Origin: Verrucomicrobiota bacterium
GTDB lineage: Bacteria > Verrucomicrobiota > Verrucomicrobiia > Opitutales > Opitutaceae
Assembly: GCA_023443455.1 (NCBI GenBank)
Contig: JAEZUE010000048.1
Span: 1 to 55,584, forward strand
Direction of reading: 5' to 3'
DNA: 55,584 bases
Shown here: piece after piece, positions 15,534 to 24,031 of the stretch
Layout: every line of letters begins with the position of its first letter
How positions within the stretch are numbered: the first letter of the stretch is position 1
The notes under the pieces: generated by a model
What the model was told of the DNA's origin: nothing
The model's input: only the letters and a program-made list of their open reading frames with translations
Databases searched by the model: none
Position numbers and translations under genes: made by a program

Positions 15534-17123
15534 ATGCAGCAAACCCCAACCGGTACCCCCAAACCCATGCCCGCGAAACCGGCCGGCATGTTCCGCATGC
15601 CCGACGGCCGCAACGTCGCGGTCACCTTCGGCCTCGTCACCTCGTTGTTCCTGCTCTGGGGCTTCTGCAACGGGATGATCGATACCATGGACAAGCACTT
15701 CCAGGACCAGCTGCACCTGACGAAGGCGCAGTCGGCCTGGGTGCAGTTCGCCCACTACATGGGCTACGCGATCATGGCGCTGCCGGCCGGGCTGCTGACG
15801 CGAAAAATCGGGTACAAGGGCGGCATCATCTCGGGCCTGATCATGGTGGCGGCGGGCGGATTCTGGTTCATCCCGGCCACGCAGATCTCCGAGTTCTGGG
15901 CGTTTCTGCTCGGCGTGTGCTTCATCGCGATGGGGCTGACGGTGCTCGAGACGGTCGCCAACCCGTACACCACGGTGCTCGGGCCGAAGATCTTCTCGGC
16001 GACGCGCATCAATCTCGCCCAATCGTTCAACGGCGTGGGCTGGATCTTCGGGCCGGTGGTGGGCGGCGCGTTCTTCTATTCCGCGGGCGGCTCGCAGGTC
16101 GCGCACGGGCAGTTGTGGATTCCGTACGCCGGGGTCGGCGTGGTCGTGCTCGTGCTGGCGGTGCTGTTCTATTTCGCGCCGATGCCCGACTTCAGCCTGC
16201 GGGACTACTACCTGGAGGACGAGGCGGACACGGACGTGGGGATGGTGCGGAAGCATCGTTCGCTCATGATTTTCGCGTTCCTGTTCATGAATGTGGCGGC
16301 GCTCGGGCTTTCCGCCTATCTCGTGCTCAACGCGATCCTGCCGTTCTGCGGGGTGAGCCCGACGGGGATCCGGTGGGTGACGATCGCGATCGTGGCGGCG
16401 GTGCTTGGAGGTATGCCGTTGTTGTGGTCCGGAGCGCGGAAAATGCCGGGGCAAAGCATCTGGGCGCATCCGCATTTCGCCGGGGCGACGTTGGCCCAGT
16501 TCTTCTACGTGGCGGCGCAGGCCGGCATCTTCAGTTTCTTCATCAACTACGTCATTTCCGAGCTGCCCGCGATCAGCGAGGGGGCGGCGAATCTGTGGCC
16601 GATCAACGGGCGGGCGGAGCTTCGCGACGGTCTGCTGTTCGTGAACGAGCAGGGCGCCAGCCGCCTCCAGGGCTTTGTCGGTTTCCTGCTCTTCACGATC
16701 GGGCGTTTCGTCGGCGCGGCGATCCTCAAGCGCAAGCCGGCGCACCAGGTGCTCGGCACCTATGCGGCGATCAACGTGGTGCTCTGCGGCATCGTGGCGA
16801 TGAAGCTCGGCTGGATCTCGGTCGCTGCGGTGTTCCTGAGCTTCTATTTCATGTCGATCATGTTCCCGACGATCTTCGCGCTGGGTATCCACGGCCTCGG
16901 GGCGCAGGCGAAGAAGAAGGCGTCGGCCTTCATCGTGATGTCGATCACCGGAGGCGCGCTGATGCCGAAGGTCATGGGCCACTTGGGCGACGTCTACGAC
17001 ATGTCGATCGCGTTCCTCATGCCGTTCGGCTGCTTCGCGTTCATCGCCCTCTACGGCTTTTTCTGGGGCAAGCTGAGCAAGAGCGAGGGGATGATCGATC
17101 TGGCGGCGGGCAAGGGGCATTGA
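15534..17123 (+). CDS. fucP: FucP-type sugar:proton symporter, major facilitator superfamily
   Basis: A protein of 529 aa from the ATG at 15534, with GAGGAG about 12 bp upstream as ribosome site. About 12 hydrophobic segments are present. LFLLWGFCNGMIDTMDKHF near residue 40 and VLETVANPYTTVLGP near 140 are the FucP/NanT-like MFS landmarks. It is longer than E. coli FucP (438 aa) because of extra loops around 350-410. It should import L-fucose or a related sugar across the inner membrane with protons. It is the last gene of the cluster. Confidence 0.88.
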   Translation: MQQTPTGTPKPMPAKPAGMFRMPDGRNVAVTFGLVTSLFLLWGFCNGMIDTMDKHFQDQLHLTKAQSAWVQFAHYMGYAIMALPAGLLTRKIGYKGGIISGLIMVAAGGFWFIPATQISEFWAFLLGVCFIAMGLTVLETVANPYTTVLGPKIFSATRINLAQSFNGVGWIFGPVVGGAFFYSAGGSQVAHGQLWIPYAGVGVVVLVLAVLFYFAPMPDFSLRDYYLEDEADTDVGMVRKHRSLMIFAFLFMNVAALGLSAYLVLNAILPFCGVSPTGIRWVTIAIVAAVLGGMPLLWSGARKMPGQSIWAHPHFAGATLAQFFYVAAQAGIFSFFINYVISELPAISEGAANLWPINGRAELRDGLLFVNEQGASRLQGFVGFLLFTIGRFVGAAILKRKPAHQVLGTYAAINVVLCGIVAMKLGWISVAAVFLSFYFMSIMFPTIFALGIHGLGAQAKKKASAFIVMSITGGALMPKVMGHLGDVYDMSIAFLMPFGCFAFIALYGFFWGKLSKSEGMIDLAAGKGH

Positions 17124-17142
17124 GGCGCAGCGTTTTTTGGGG

Positions 17143-17166
17143 CGTGGGCCGGCGTGCCTGCCCACG
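17143..17166. repeat. Palindrome downstream of fucP
   Basis: CGTGGGC (17143-17149) and GCCCACG (17160-17166) pair with a 10-nt loop. It may help end transcription of the sugar operon, but the T-run lies before the stem (TTTTTT at 17133-17138), not after. The remaining spacer to 17394 shows nothing else clear. Confidence 0.45.
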
Positions 17167-17394
17167 GCGTTGCGCTTGTGGTACGCACGGGGGGCCGGCC
17201 CCGGGCTTCCGGCAATTGTTCGGTCGGTGGAGCACGGCATGGAAACAACATTGCTCTCGGGCCGGGGAACGTTTTCCTCCGGCCATTCCTTGATGGTAAT
17301 CATGGTATGAGCGGAGTGGACGACGGTGATGGCGGACTGGTGCCGTCGGAACCGGAGCCACTTTGCCCTGCCGATCCCCCACCTCCCGATCGAA

Positions 17395-17772
17395 ATGGCC
17401 AAATTAATCCTTTGTGTTGAGGACGAGCAGCTCTCCGCCGAAGCGGTGCGCCGGACGCTGAACTACGCGGGCTTCGAGGTCCGCGTGGCGGGTACAGCGG
17501 CGAAGGCGCTCGAGGCCATGCAGGAGCGGCGGCCCGATCTGGTGCTGCTCGATCTGTTGCTGCCCGATGTGAACGGATACAGCTTCATCGATCTGTTGGC
17601 CGACCATGAGGACCTCGATCGGATCCCGATCGTGATCGTGAGCGGCTGCGCTTCTCCCGAGGCCCAGAGTCTCGGCAGGGAACTCGGGGCCAAGTCGTAC
17701 CTGATCAAGCCGTTCACCGCGCAGGAGTTGATCGACTGCGTGAAGACCGTGCTCGGCGAAGGGGCGAAGTAG
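17395..17772 (+). CDS. Single-domain response regulator (CheY-like)
   Basis: A protein of 125 aa with start ATG at 17395; a longer frame from 17326 would add 23 residues of poor fit. The acidic pocket (E9, D10), the phospho-acceptor D53 in LLDLLLP, S83 and K105 in YLIKPF are all present, and there is no output domain. It receives a phosphoryl group from a histidine kinase or Hpt protein, and passes the signal by protein contact. No kinase is next to it; an Hpt gene lies at 36 kb. Confidence 0.92.
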   Translation: MAKLILCVEDEQLSAEAVRRTLNYAGFEVRVAGTAAKALEAMQERRPDLVLLDLLLPDVNGYSFIDLLADHEDLDRIPIVIVSGCASPEAQSLGRELGAKSYLIKPFTAQELIDCVKTVLGEGAK

Positions 17773-17798
17773 TCCCACGTGCCGGCGGGTGCCCCTCA

Positions 17799-17913
17799 GC
17801 CGTAAGCATGCGGTCGAGGGACGAGCGGCGAGGGGCCGATCACCGAGGAGATCGCGCGAGGCACTCGTGCTGGAAGCCCGCCACCGATGGTTTGGCGCTC
17901 GTCCCTCGACGCC
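17799..17913. repeat. MITE-like dispersed repeat, copy A
   Basis: The ends form a perfect 15-bp inverted repeat, GTCGAGGGACGAGCG at 17813-17827 and its complement at 17896-17910. The block AGCCGTAAGCAT...GGTTTGGCGCTCGTCCCTCG also occurs in the opposite orientation at 35890-36026, with long identical stretches such as the 20 bases from GCACTCGTGCTGGAAGC to the next G-C block. It carries no gene and is 26 bp past the response regulator stop. Confidence 0.8.
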
Positions 17914-17931
17914 CACCTTTCGACAGCAGCA

Positions 17932-18585
17932 TCAGCGGGTTTCCACCGGCATCGCGGCGAGAAACGCGTCGGCCTCCCGGATGGATGCCTCCATCTCGGA
18001 AATGAGGTGGCTGATTTCCGCCGCCAATTGGCGGTGGTTGGTCTCGAGCTGGGCGATGGCACTCGCGTTGAGGTTGTGCTTGAGGAAAAGCACCTGATCG
18101 CGGAAGCGGTCCAAGACCGGCTCCATGGTCGCGGCGGCGCGATGCAGGGCGGCGGCGAGATCCTCGAAACGGCGCTCGGTGGCGGCGAGTTGGTCGCGGC
18201 TGGAGCGTTGGAGCGACTGGTCCTTGTAGTCGCCCAGCTCATTGTTCCATTCGCGGAAGAGGGCCCGGGACACGTGCTCGATCTCGTCGATGCGCTGCCG
18301 AACGTCGCTCGCGCGCGCCTCGCAACGGTCGAGCTCCTTGCGGAGTTTCGCGTACTTGTCGGCGAGGGGGCCACCGGTGTTTCCGGTGACGGCCGTGAAC
18401 TGCTCGAGCGCGCTGGAGAACTGCTGGCGGGCGGCATCCTGGGCTTGGCGGGCGTCTTGGACGCGGGCGACGAGGATGTCGCGTTTGTGGATGCCGAAAC
18501 GTTCCTTCACGGCGTAGGAAACCGTCTGGCAACCGGCGGCGAAGAGAACGATCGGGACGAGGAGGGCGATGAATAGTCGGCGCAT
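17932..18585 (-). CDS. DUF2959 family lipoprotein
   Basis: A protein of 217 aa with a lipoprotein signal (MRRLFIALLVPIVLFAAGC, lipobox Cys19). The mature part is almost all helical and Lys/Arg/Glu-rich, with coiled-coil potential at about 60-215, matching the DUF2959 pattern (VKERFGIHKRDILVARV near residue 26). It is probably anchored to the outer or inner membrane facing the periplasm. Function unknown. It stands alone, divergent from obgE. Confidence 0.85.
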   Translation of the reverse strand: MRRLFIALLVPIVLFAAGCQTVSYAVKERFGIHKRDILVARVQDARQAQDAARQQFSSALEQFTAVTGNTGGPLADKYAKLRKELDRCEARASDVRQRIDEIEHVSRALFREWNNELGDYKDQSLQRSSRDQLAATERRFEDLAAALHRAAATMEPVLDRFRDQVLFLKHNLNASAIAQLETNHRQLAAEISHLISEMEASIREADAFLAAMPVETR

Positions 18586-18711
18586 GAGGGGGTCGGCCTG
18601 TTGGACGCGCGATGGCGACTTTCGTTCGAAATTGATGGCACGAAGTCATTTGCACGTTCCGTTGTCATTGCGGTTGTGCGCCGAGTGCCGGCTCGTTCAT
18701 TGTGCCCCCGC

Positions 18712-19875
18712 ATGTTCATCGACGAGGTAGTCATCAAAACACGCGCCGGCGACGGCGGAAACGGTTGTGCCAGTTTCCGGCGCGAGAAGTTCATTCCGTT
18801 CGGCGGCCCCAGCGGTGGCGACGGAGGGCAGGGTGGCGATGTCGTTCTCGTGGGCTGTGACGACGTGAACAATCTCATCGATTTCAAATTCAAGCCGCAT
18901 TGGTTCGCGGCCAATGGCGAGAACGGCCGCAGCAAGGACCAAAACGGTGCGGGCGGTCGCCCCGCGATCCTGAAGGTGCCGCTCGGCACGGTCGTCACCA
19001 ACGAGGAGACCGGCGAGGCCGTCGGTGAGGTCACCGCCGATGGGCAGGAACTGGTCCTTTGCAAGGGCGGCACAGGCGGCTGGGGCAATCTGCATTTCAA
19101 GACCTCGACCAACCGCGCGCCCCGCCGCGCCAACCCGGGCCTGCCCGGCGAGACCGGGGTTTTCCGTCTGGTGCTCAAGAGCATCGCCGATGTCGGCCTG
19201 GTCGGCTACCCCAACGCGGGCAAGAGCACGCTGACCAACCACATCACCAAGGCGCATCCGAAGATGGCGCCGTATCCATTCACAACCTTGCAGCCGCAGG
19301 TCGGCGTGATCGAGTTCCCCGGCCTCTACGAGCGCATCACGTTGGCCGACGTGCCGGGCCTGATCGACGGCGCCCATGAGAACCGCGGGCTGGGCCACCG
19401 TTTCCTCCGTCACATCGAGCGCTGCGCGGTGCTGCTGCTGATCATCGACATGGCCGCGGTCGACGGTCGCGATCCGGGCGACGACTACGTGCATCTGCTC
19501 AAGGAACTCGAACTCTACGACAAGAACCTGCTGAAGAAGCCCCGCCTGGTCGCGGCCAACAAGATGGACGTGCCCGCGGCGGCGAAGAACCTCCAGGCGT
19601 TCCGTCGTCGCCACAAGGTCGATGTCATGGAAATTTCCTGCATCGACGAGGTCGGGCTCAACGACCTCACGCTCGAGCTCCTGCACCGGGTACGCCACGG
19701 CGGCAAACCGTCGAAGCGCATGGCTGCGAAACGCGTGGCGCCGGCCAAGAAACCCGCTCCGGCGAAGAAGCCTTCGGTGGTCAAGAAACCGGCGGCGAAA
19801 AAAGCCGGGGCAGCGGCCCGCAAGCCGGCCTCATCGCGGGCGACGGCTGAGACAACTCGGGCCAAGAAGAAGTAG
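18712..19875 (+). CDS. obgE: GTPase ObgE/CgtA
   Basis: A protein of 387 aa, start ATG at 18712 (MFIDEVVIKTRAGDGGNGC); the frame continues upstream without good cause. The glycine-rich Obg domain (1-160) is followed by the G domain with GYPNAGKST (G1), DVPGLIDGA (G3) and NKMD (G4). The last about 45 residues are Lys/Ala/Pro repeats instead of the OCT domain found in some relatives. Obg binds 50S ribosomes and helps assembly and the stringent response. It is a housekeeping gene. Confidence 0.96.
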   Translation: MFIDEVVIKTRAGDGGNGCASFRREKFIPFGGPSGGDGGQGGDVVLVGCDDVNNLIDFKFKPHWFAANGENGRSKDQNGAGGRPAILKVPLGTVVTNEETGEAVGEVTADGQELVLCKGGTGGWGNLHFKTSTNRAPRRANPGLPGETGVFRLVLKSIADVGLVGYPNAGKSTLTNHITKAHPKMAPYPFTTLQPQVGVIEFPGLYERITLADVPGLIDGAHENRGLGHRFLRHIERCAVLLLIIDMAAVDGRDPGDDYVHLLKELELYDKNLLKKPRLVAANKMDVPAAAKNLQAFRRRHKVDVMEISCIDEVGLNDLTLELLHRVRHGGKPSKRMAAKRVAPAKKPAPAKKPSVVKKPAAKKAGAAARKPASSRATAETTRAKKK

Positions 19876-19995
19876 ACCTGCACCGATCGGGGCACGGTGC
19901 CTGCTTTGCCGTGACCCCAACTCCGGGCTTGTCGGCACCCGACCGACCCCGACACTTTGTAGCCGATCCACCCGCAAACGCCCCTACCCACACCG

Positions 19996-20508
19996 ATGTC
20001 GGACCACAGGCCATTGATGATGCGAACCAACCGAGCTCTCGGCTCGAGTCTGGTCGATCACAACCTGATCTCGATCGAGGCGTTGGACGAGGCCAACGAG
20101 CGCCTGCTCGAGCTCACCGCCGACGAGAACAAGGAGGACGTCTCGCTGCTGCAGATTCTCATCTATGAGAAGGCGGCGTTGTCCGAGGAGCAGGTGCTCA
20201 GCTACCAGGTCGAGGAGATGGGCCTGGGGATGGTCGACCTCTCGAACTACGACCAGCCCTACGACCTGCGCAAGTCGATCGACATCGGCGCCTGCCGCGC
20301 GACCTGGTCGGTGCCGTTCGACCTGGAGGAGGGGATCCATTTCGTCGCCACCGCGTATTACCTCAGCCCCGCCGCCCGCTCGTACTGGGAACGCCAGCTC
20401 GACACCCAGATCCTCTGGTTCGTGACGACCATGGAGAACATCGGCGACTTCCTGCGCAAGCTGCAGCTCGAACGCGAGAGCGAGGGCATGGGCATGCGCG
20501 CCCACTAG
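19996..20508 (+). CDS. Stand-alone PilB/GspE N-terminal domain-like protein (MshEN-type)
   Basis: A protein of 170 aa. It resembles the N-terminal domain that precedes PilB/GspE ATPases, with a helical lead (LGSSLVDHNLISIEALDEAN) and a second lobe (about 75-165), but it lacks any Walker motif. It starts 121 bp after obgE and ends 10 bp before the full PilB gene, so the two are co-transcribed. MshEN domains often bind cyclic di-GMP; the usual binding residues (RLGxxL...) are only partly recognisable here, so that is a guess. Confidence 0.7.
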   Translation: MSDHRPLMMRTNRALGSSLVDHNLISIEALDEANERLLELTADENKEDVSLLQILIYEKAALSEEQVLSYQVEEMGLGMVDLSNYDQPYDLRKSIDIGACRATWSVPFDLEEGIHFVATAYYLSPAARSYWERQLDTQILWFVTTMENIGDFLRKLQLERESEGMGMRAH

Positions 20509-20518
20509 GAATCGAACC

Positions 20519-22231
20519 ATGCCGCTCGGACGCCTCCAGACTCTCCTGATCGACAAGCTCGAGGAAATGGGCCGGCTCAACGCCGACCAGCGTGCCGCGA
20601 TCGTGGGTACGCCCCAGGATCTGCCCGGCGAGGCGCTCGACCAGCTGCTCCAGAAGGAGTACCAGCTCAGCCCCTTCCAGATCCTGCTCGGCAAGTCGAA
20701 GGCCTACGGCATCGCGCCGTACCTTGTTTCCCGCTACAAGATCAACAACGGCACCTTCGAGCATCTCGACCGCGCGTTCTGCCAGCAGAACGTCGTGCTG
20801 CCGGTCGGCCAGGTCGGCGACACGATCATCGTCGCCCTCTCGAACCCGTTCGAGCTCAGCGTCACCGCCAAGATCGGCGAGATCACGGGCAAGCGCGTGG
20901 TCCGCCTGCTCAGCGTCGAGAAGGAGATCCGCGACAAGCTCGCGTCCGACGCGAATCGCGAGAGCCAGCAGTTCGACGACGTCGTCGGCAAGATCGGTGT
21001 CGAGTTCAAGGAGGTGGAGAAGGAGCTCGAGGCGGAGGACGCGACCTCCGAGGAGTCGGCCCCGATCATCCAGCTCGCCAACCGCATCATCGAGGACGCC
21101 TATCTTTCCGGCGCATCCGACATCCACGTCGAGCCGTGGGAGAAGGAGGTCGTCGTGCGCTACCGGATCGACGGCAACTGCCAGGAAAAGCTCCGGCTGC
21201 CCTCGAAGGTCGGCCCGGCGCTGGTGGCCCGTCTGAAGATCATGTGCAACCTCGACATCGCCGAGCGCCGGTTGCCCCAGGACGGACGCATCGTCTTCAA
21301 GAACTACACACGCAAGAGCATCGACATCGATCTGCGTGTCTCCACCGCGCCGCTCAACCACGGCGAGGGCGTGGTCATGCGTATCCTGGACAAGCAGAAG
21401 TCGACGCTGCCGTTGCCCATGCTCGGCTTCTCGCAGGAGAACCTGACGAAATACCGCGACGTCATCCGCCAGCCCTACGGCATGATCCTGCACTGCGGCC
21501 CGACCGGCTCCGGCAAGTCGATGACGCTCTACTCGGCGCTCAACGAGATCAACAGCCCCGAACTGGTCATCCGCACGGCGGAGGATCCGATCGAATACAC
21601 GCTGGCCGGCATCAACCAGATGCAGATGCACCGGCAGATCGGCCTCACCTTCGCCGCGGCGTTGCGCGCGTTCCTGCGCCAGGATCCCGACATCGTGCTC
21701 GTCGGCGAAATTCGCGACAAGGAGACGGCGGACATCGCCGTCGAGGCCGCGCTCACCGGTCACTTGCTGCTTTCGACGCTGCACACCAACGATGCGCCCA
21801 GCACGATCGCCCGTCTCACCGACATGGGGATCGAGCCGTTCATGATCTCGTCGTCGCTGCTGTGCGTGTGCGCCCAGCGCCTCATGCGCCGCGTGTGCAA
21901 GGTGTGCAAGGTGCCGCACGAACCGGTCGGCCGGGAGAAGGAGATCCTCGACGGGGCGATCGGTTGGAGCGGGCAGATTTTCCGGGCCAACCCGCGCGGG
22001 TGCCCGAAGTGCGGCGGCACCGGCTACAAGGGGCGGGTCGGTATCCACGAGCTCATGGTCGTCTCCGAGCAGCTGGTCGAGGGCATCAACAAGGGCCTCG
22101 AAACCGCGGAACTCAAGAAGATCGCCATGCGCAACGGCATGAAGACGCTGCATCAGGACTCCATGCTGAAGGTGAAGGAGGGGCTCTCCACGATGGAGGA
22201 GGCCCTCGGCACCGTGCCGCCGGATCTTTGA
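20519..22231 (+). CDS. GspE/PilB/PulE family secretion or pilus assembly ATPase
   Basis: A protein of 570 aa. The N-domain (about 1-150) is followed by Walker A GPTGSGKSMT, the Asp box ILVRTAEDPIEY-type segment, Walker B QDPDIVLVGEIRD, and the His box LLSTLHTNDA. The C-terminal zinc site has two CxxC pairs (CKVCK and CPKCGGTGYKGR). It drives type IV pilus extension or type II secretion by ATP hydrolysis in the cytosol. Its partner genes (pilC, pilQ) are not in the window. Confidence 0.95.
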   Translation: MPLGRLQTLLIDKLEEMGRLNADQRAAIVGTPQDLPGEALDQLLQKEYQLSPFQILLGKSKAYGIAPYLVSRYKINNGTFEHLDRAFCQQNVVLPVGQVGDTIIVALSNPFELSVTAKIGEITGKRVVRLLSVEKEIRDKLASDANRESQQFDDVVGKIGVEFKEVEKELEAEDATSEESAPIIQLANRIIEDAYLSGASDIHVEPWEKEVVVRYRIDGNCQEKLRLPSKVGPALVARLKIMCNLDIAERRLPQDGRIVFKNYTRKSIDIDLRVSTAPLNHGEGVVMRILDKQKSTLPLPMLGFSQENLTKYRDVIRQPYGMILHCGPTGSGKSMTLYSALNEINSPELVIRTAEDPIEYTLAGINQMQMHRQIGLTFAAALRAFLRQDPDIVLVGEIRDKETADIAVEAALTGHLLLSTLHTNDAPSTIARLTDMGIEPFMISSSLLCVCAQRLMRRVCKVCKVPHEPVGREKEILDGAIGWSGQIFRANPRGCPKCGGTGYKGRVGIHELMVVSEQLVEGINKGLETAELKKIAMRNGMKTLHQDSMLKVKEGLSTMEEALGTVPPDL

Positions 22232-22262
22232 TCCGCCCGGTCGGGGGTCGCGCGGTTGCCGT

Positions 22263-23348
22263 CTACCGGTCCTGAACGGCTTGCCCGGCGGGCCGGGTTT
22301 TCAACCTCAATTTCGAGGTGGCTGTCTTTCGCGCGGCAAGATCCTCGACCGGCTGCCATTCGGCCATGCCGACGCCCCAGTACCACCAGCCATCGGTCTC
22401 CGGCGCCGAGGCGAGCAGTGTGAGGAACGTCGCGCGGCTCATGGGGCCGCGCCGCTCGCGCCGGTCGAAGACGTGGTAGGGGACGTCCGGAAGCTCGGGA
22501 TGGACTTGGATACGATTCTCGCCGGTCGGTGCGGCCTGTGCGGTCGGTTGCGGCGCCGTTTCGGCCGATGCGAATTCGGGTTGGTTCGCCTGCAGGAGCG
22601 CCCGGCGGCGTTCGATTTCGGCGAAGGTTTCGGCCGCATGGTCGTGGTGGGGTGGCTCGCGCCGCAGCATGAAGTCGAGCAGCGAGCCATGGTCGAACTC
22701 GGTGAGCCGGGCCCGCCCCGTCGCGAGCAGCAGCAGGCCGACCGCAAGACCGGCCGCCGTGCCGCCCAGGTGCGCCCAGTAGGCCACGGGGCCGAGGGCG
22801 AAGACCGCGCCGAAGATATCCCACGCCGTCCAATACAGCGCGATCGCCCAGAGCCAGAGCCGGCCGGTGCGCGGGATCATCCCCAGCCAGTAGAAGAGGT
22901 TGACCCGGTTGAGCGGGTAGAAGGCGACGGCCATGCCCACCACGCCCGCGATCGCGCCGCTGGCGCCCACCACCGGGGTGCCGTCGGCGAGCAGGTGCAC
23001 GAGCCCGGCGAAGGAGCCCATGCCCAAGTAGAGGGCGAGGTAGGTCCAGTTGCCGACCGTGGCGCACACCGCGTTGCCGAAGACCCACAGGAAGACCATG
23101 TTGCCGAACAGGTGCCCGATTCCGCCATGGGCGAACAGATACCCGAACAATGCCAACGGGTTGCCCTCGCCCCAGACGAAGTACGCCTGCACCGTCTCGT
23201 CCGGCAGCATGCCCGATTCCAGCGCGAGGCTGCAGGCGATGGTGAGGCCGAACAGGGCCTTGTTGGCCCAGGGCTCGTGCTGGAACAGGGTCTCGATGCG
23301 ATAGGGGACCACGGGGAGATCGTCAAATGGGCCCGCGCCCGTCGTCAA
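22263..23348 (-). CDS. Rhomboid intramembrane serine protease with C-terminal GYF-like domain
   Basis: A protein of 361 aa with six or seven membrane segments in the first 215 residues. The rhomboid marks are HGGIGHLFGNMVFLW at 74-88, catalytic S130 in GASGA and H193 in AHLGG. After a low-complexity linker (about 230-300), the last 60 residues (ETDGWWYWGVGMAEWQPVEDL) resemble a GYF_2 domain, which binds Pro-rich or small peptides. It cleaves membrane proteins within the bilayer; targets unknown. It is convergent with PilB. Confidence 0.92.
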   Translation of the reverse strand: MTTGAGPFDDLPVVPYRIETLFQHEPWANKALFGLTIACSLALESGMLPDETVQAYFVWGEGNPLALFGYLFAHGGIGHLFGNMVFLWVFGNAVCATVGNWTYLALYLGMGSFAGLVHLLADGTPVVGASGAIAGVVGMAVAFYPLNRVNLFYWLGMIPRTGRLWLWAIALYWTAWDIFGAVFALGPVAYWAHLGGTAAGLAVGLLLLATGRARLTEFDHGSLLDFMLRREPPHHDHAAETFAEIERRRALLQANQPEFASAETAPQPTAQAAPTGENRIQVHPELPDVPYHVFDRRERRGPMSRATFLTLLASAPETDGWWYWGVGMAEWQPVEDLAARKTATSKLRLKTRPAGQAVQDR

Positions 23349-23421
23349 CCATCGCCTCGCGGACCGGCGCTCTGTCGTTGGAATCCGAGGCCGCCGCGAA
23401 CTCCGGCTTGCCTCGGCGTCG

Positions 23422-23492
23422 CGATTGTATCAGCTTCCCGGTGCCCCCTGCGTTAACGACAAACCCGAAACGCAGAAATGATGATACAATCG
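23422..23492 (+). promoter_or_regulatory. Inverted repeat that covers the EF-hand gene start
   Basis: CGATTGTATCA (23422-23432) is complementary to TGATACAATCG (23482-23492), 11 bp with a 49-bp spacer. The right arm lies inside codons 2-5 of the EF-hand protein gene. In RNA this stem would hide the start codon region; in DNA it could be an operator or an invertible segment end. It is AT-rich compared with the surroundings. Confidence 0.45.
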
Positions 23493-23894
23493 AAGATCAT
23501 GGTCGGCTGCGGCGTCCTGCTCGCCGCGGTCTTGTTCACCCCCGCGACTGCCACCGCCGGCGAGAAGGCGAAGGACAAACCGGTCACCCCCAAGACCGAG
23601 CAGTACGACGCCAACAAGGATGGCGTGCTCGACGAACAGGAATGCGCGACGATGAAGGCCGAGAAGGCCGCCAAACGCCACGCCAACCTGCTCAAGAAGT
23701 ACGACGCCAACAAGAACGGCCAGCTCGAGCCCGAAGAGGAGGCGAAGCATCAGGCCGACCTGGCCAAACGTCGTGAACAGCGACTCGCCAAGAAGATGGC
23801 CAAGGAGCAGGCGGCGGCTGCCTCCGACACTCCGGCCGCTCCCGAGGCGGAAGAGGCCGAGGACGAGCCGGTCGAAGAGGTCAAGACACGTTGA
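23478..23894 (+). CDS. EF-hand domain protein, secreted
   Basis: A protein of 138 aa with a signal peptide (about 1-28, ending TATAAG-like). Two calcium-binding EF-hand loops are clear, YDANKDGVLDEQE at about 43-55 and YDANKNGQLEPEE at about 75-87, with the acidic ligands in place. The C-terminus is Ala/Glu/Lys-rich. Small proteins of this kind are common in Verrucomicrobia and Planctomycetes; the role is probably calcium-dependent structure or signalling in the periplasm. The start at 23478 has a second ATG 3 bp later. Confidence 0.85.
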   Translation: MMIQSKIMVGCGVLLAAVLFTPATATAGEKAKDKPVTPKTEQYDANKDGVLDEQECATMKAEKAAKRHANLLKKYDANKNGQLEPEEEAKHQADLAKRREQRLAKKMAKEQAAAASDTPAAPEAEEAEDEPVEEVKTR

Positions 23895-23917
23895 GCGGCC
23901 CGAAGCTGCCCCACTCC

Positions 23918-23952
23918 GAAGCCCCGGCACCCACGCCGGGGCTTCCTGTTTG
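23918..23952 (+). terminator. Terminator of the EF-hand gene
   Basis: GAAGCCCCGGC (23918-23928) and GCCGGGGCTTC (23935-23945) form an 11-bp perfect stem with loop ACCCAC, followed by CTGTTTG. The T-run is weak but the position, 24 bp after the stop, fits. Confidence 0.75.
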
Positions 23953-24031
23953 CCCGATCCGGGGGCTTGTGTGCGGCTGAAGAGGAGCTTTATCGTCCGC
24001 CCCTTTCTCGCGTTTCCGCCCAAACCCCATC

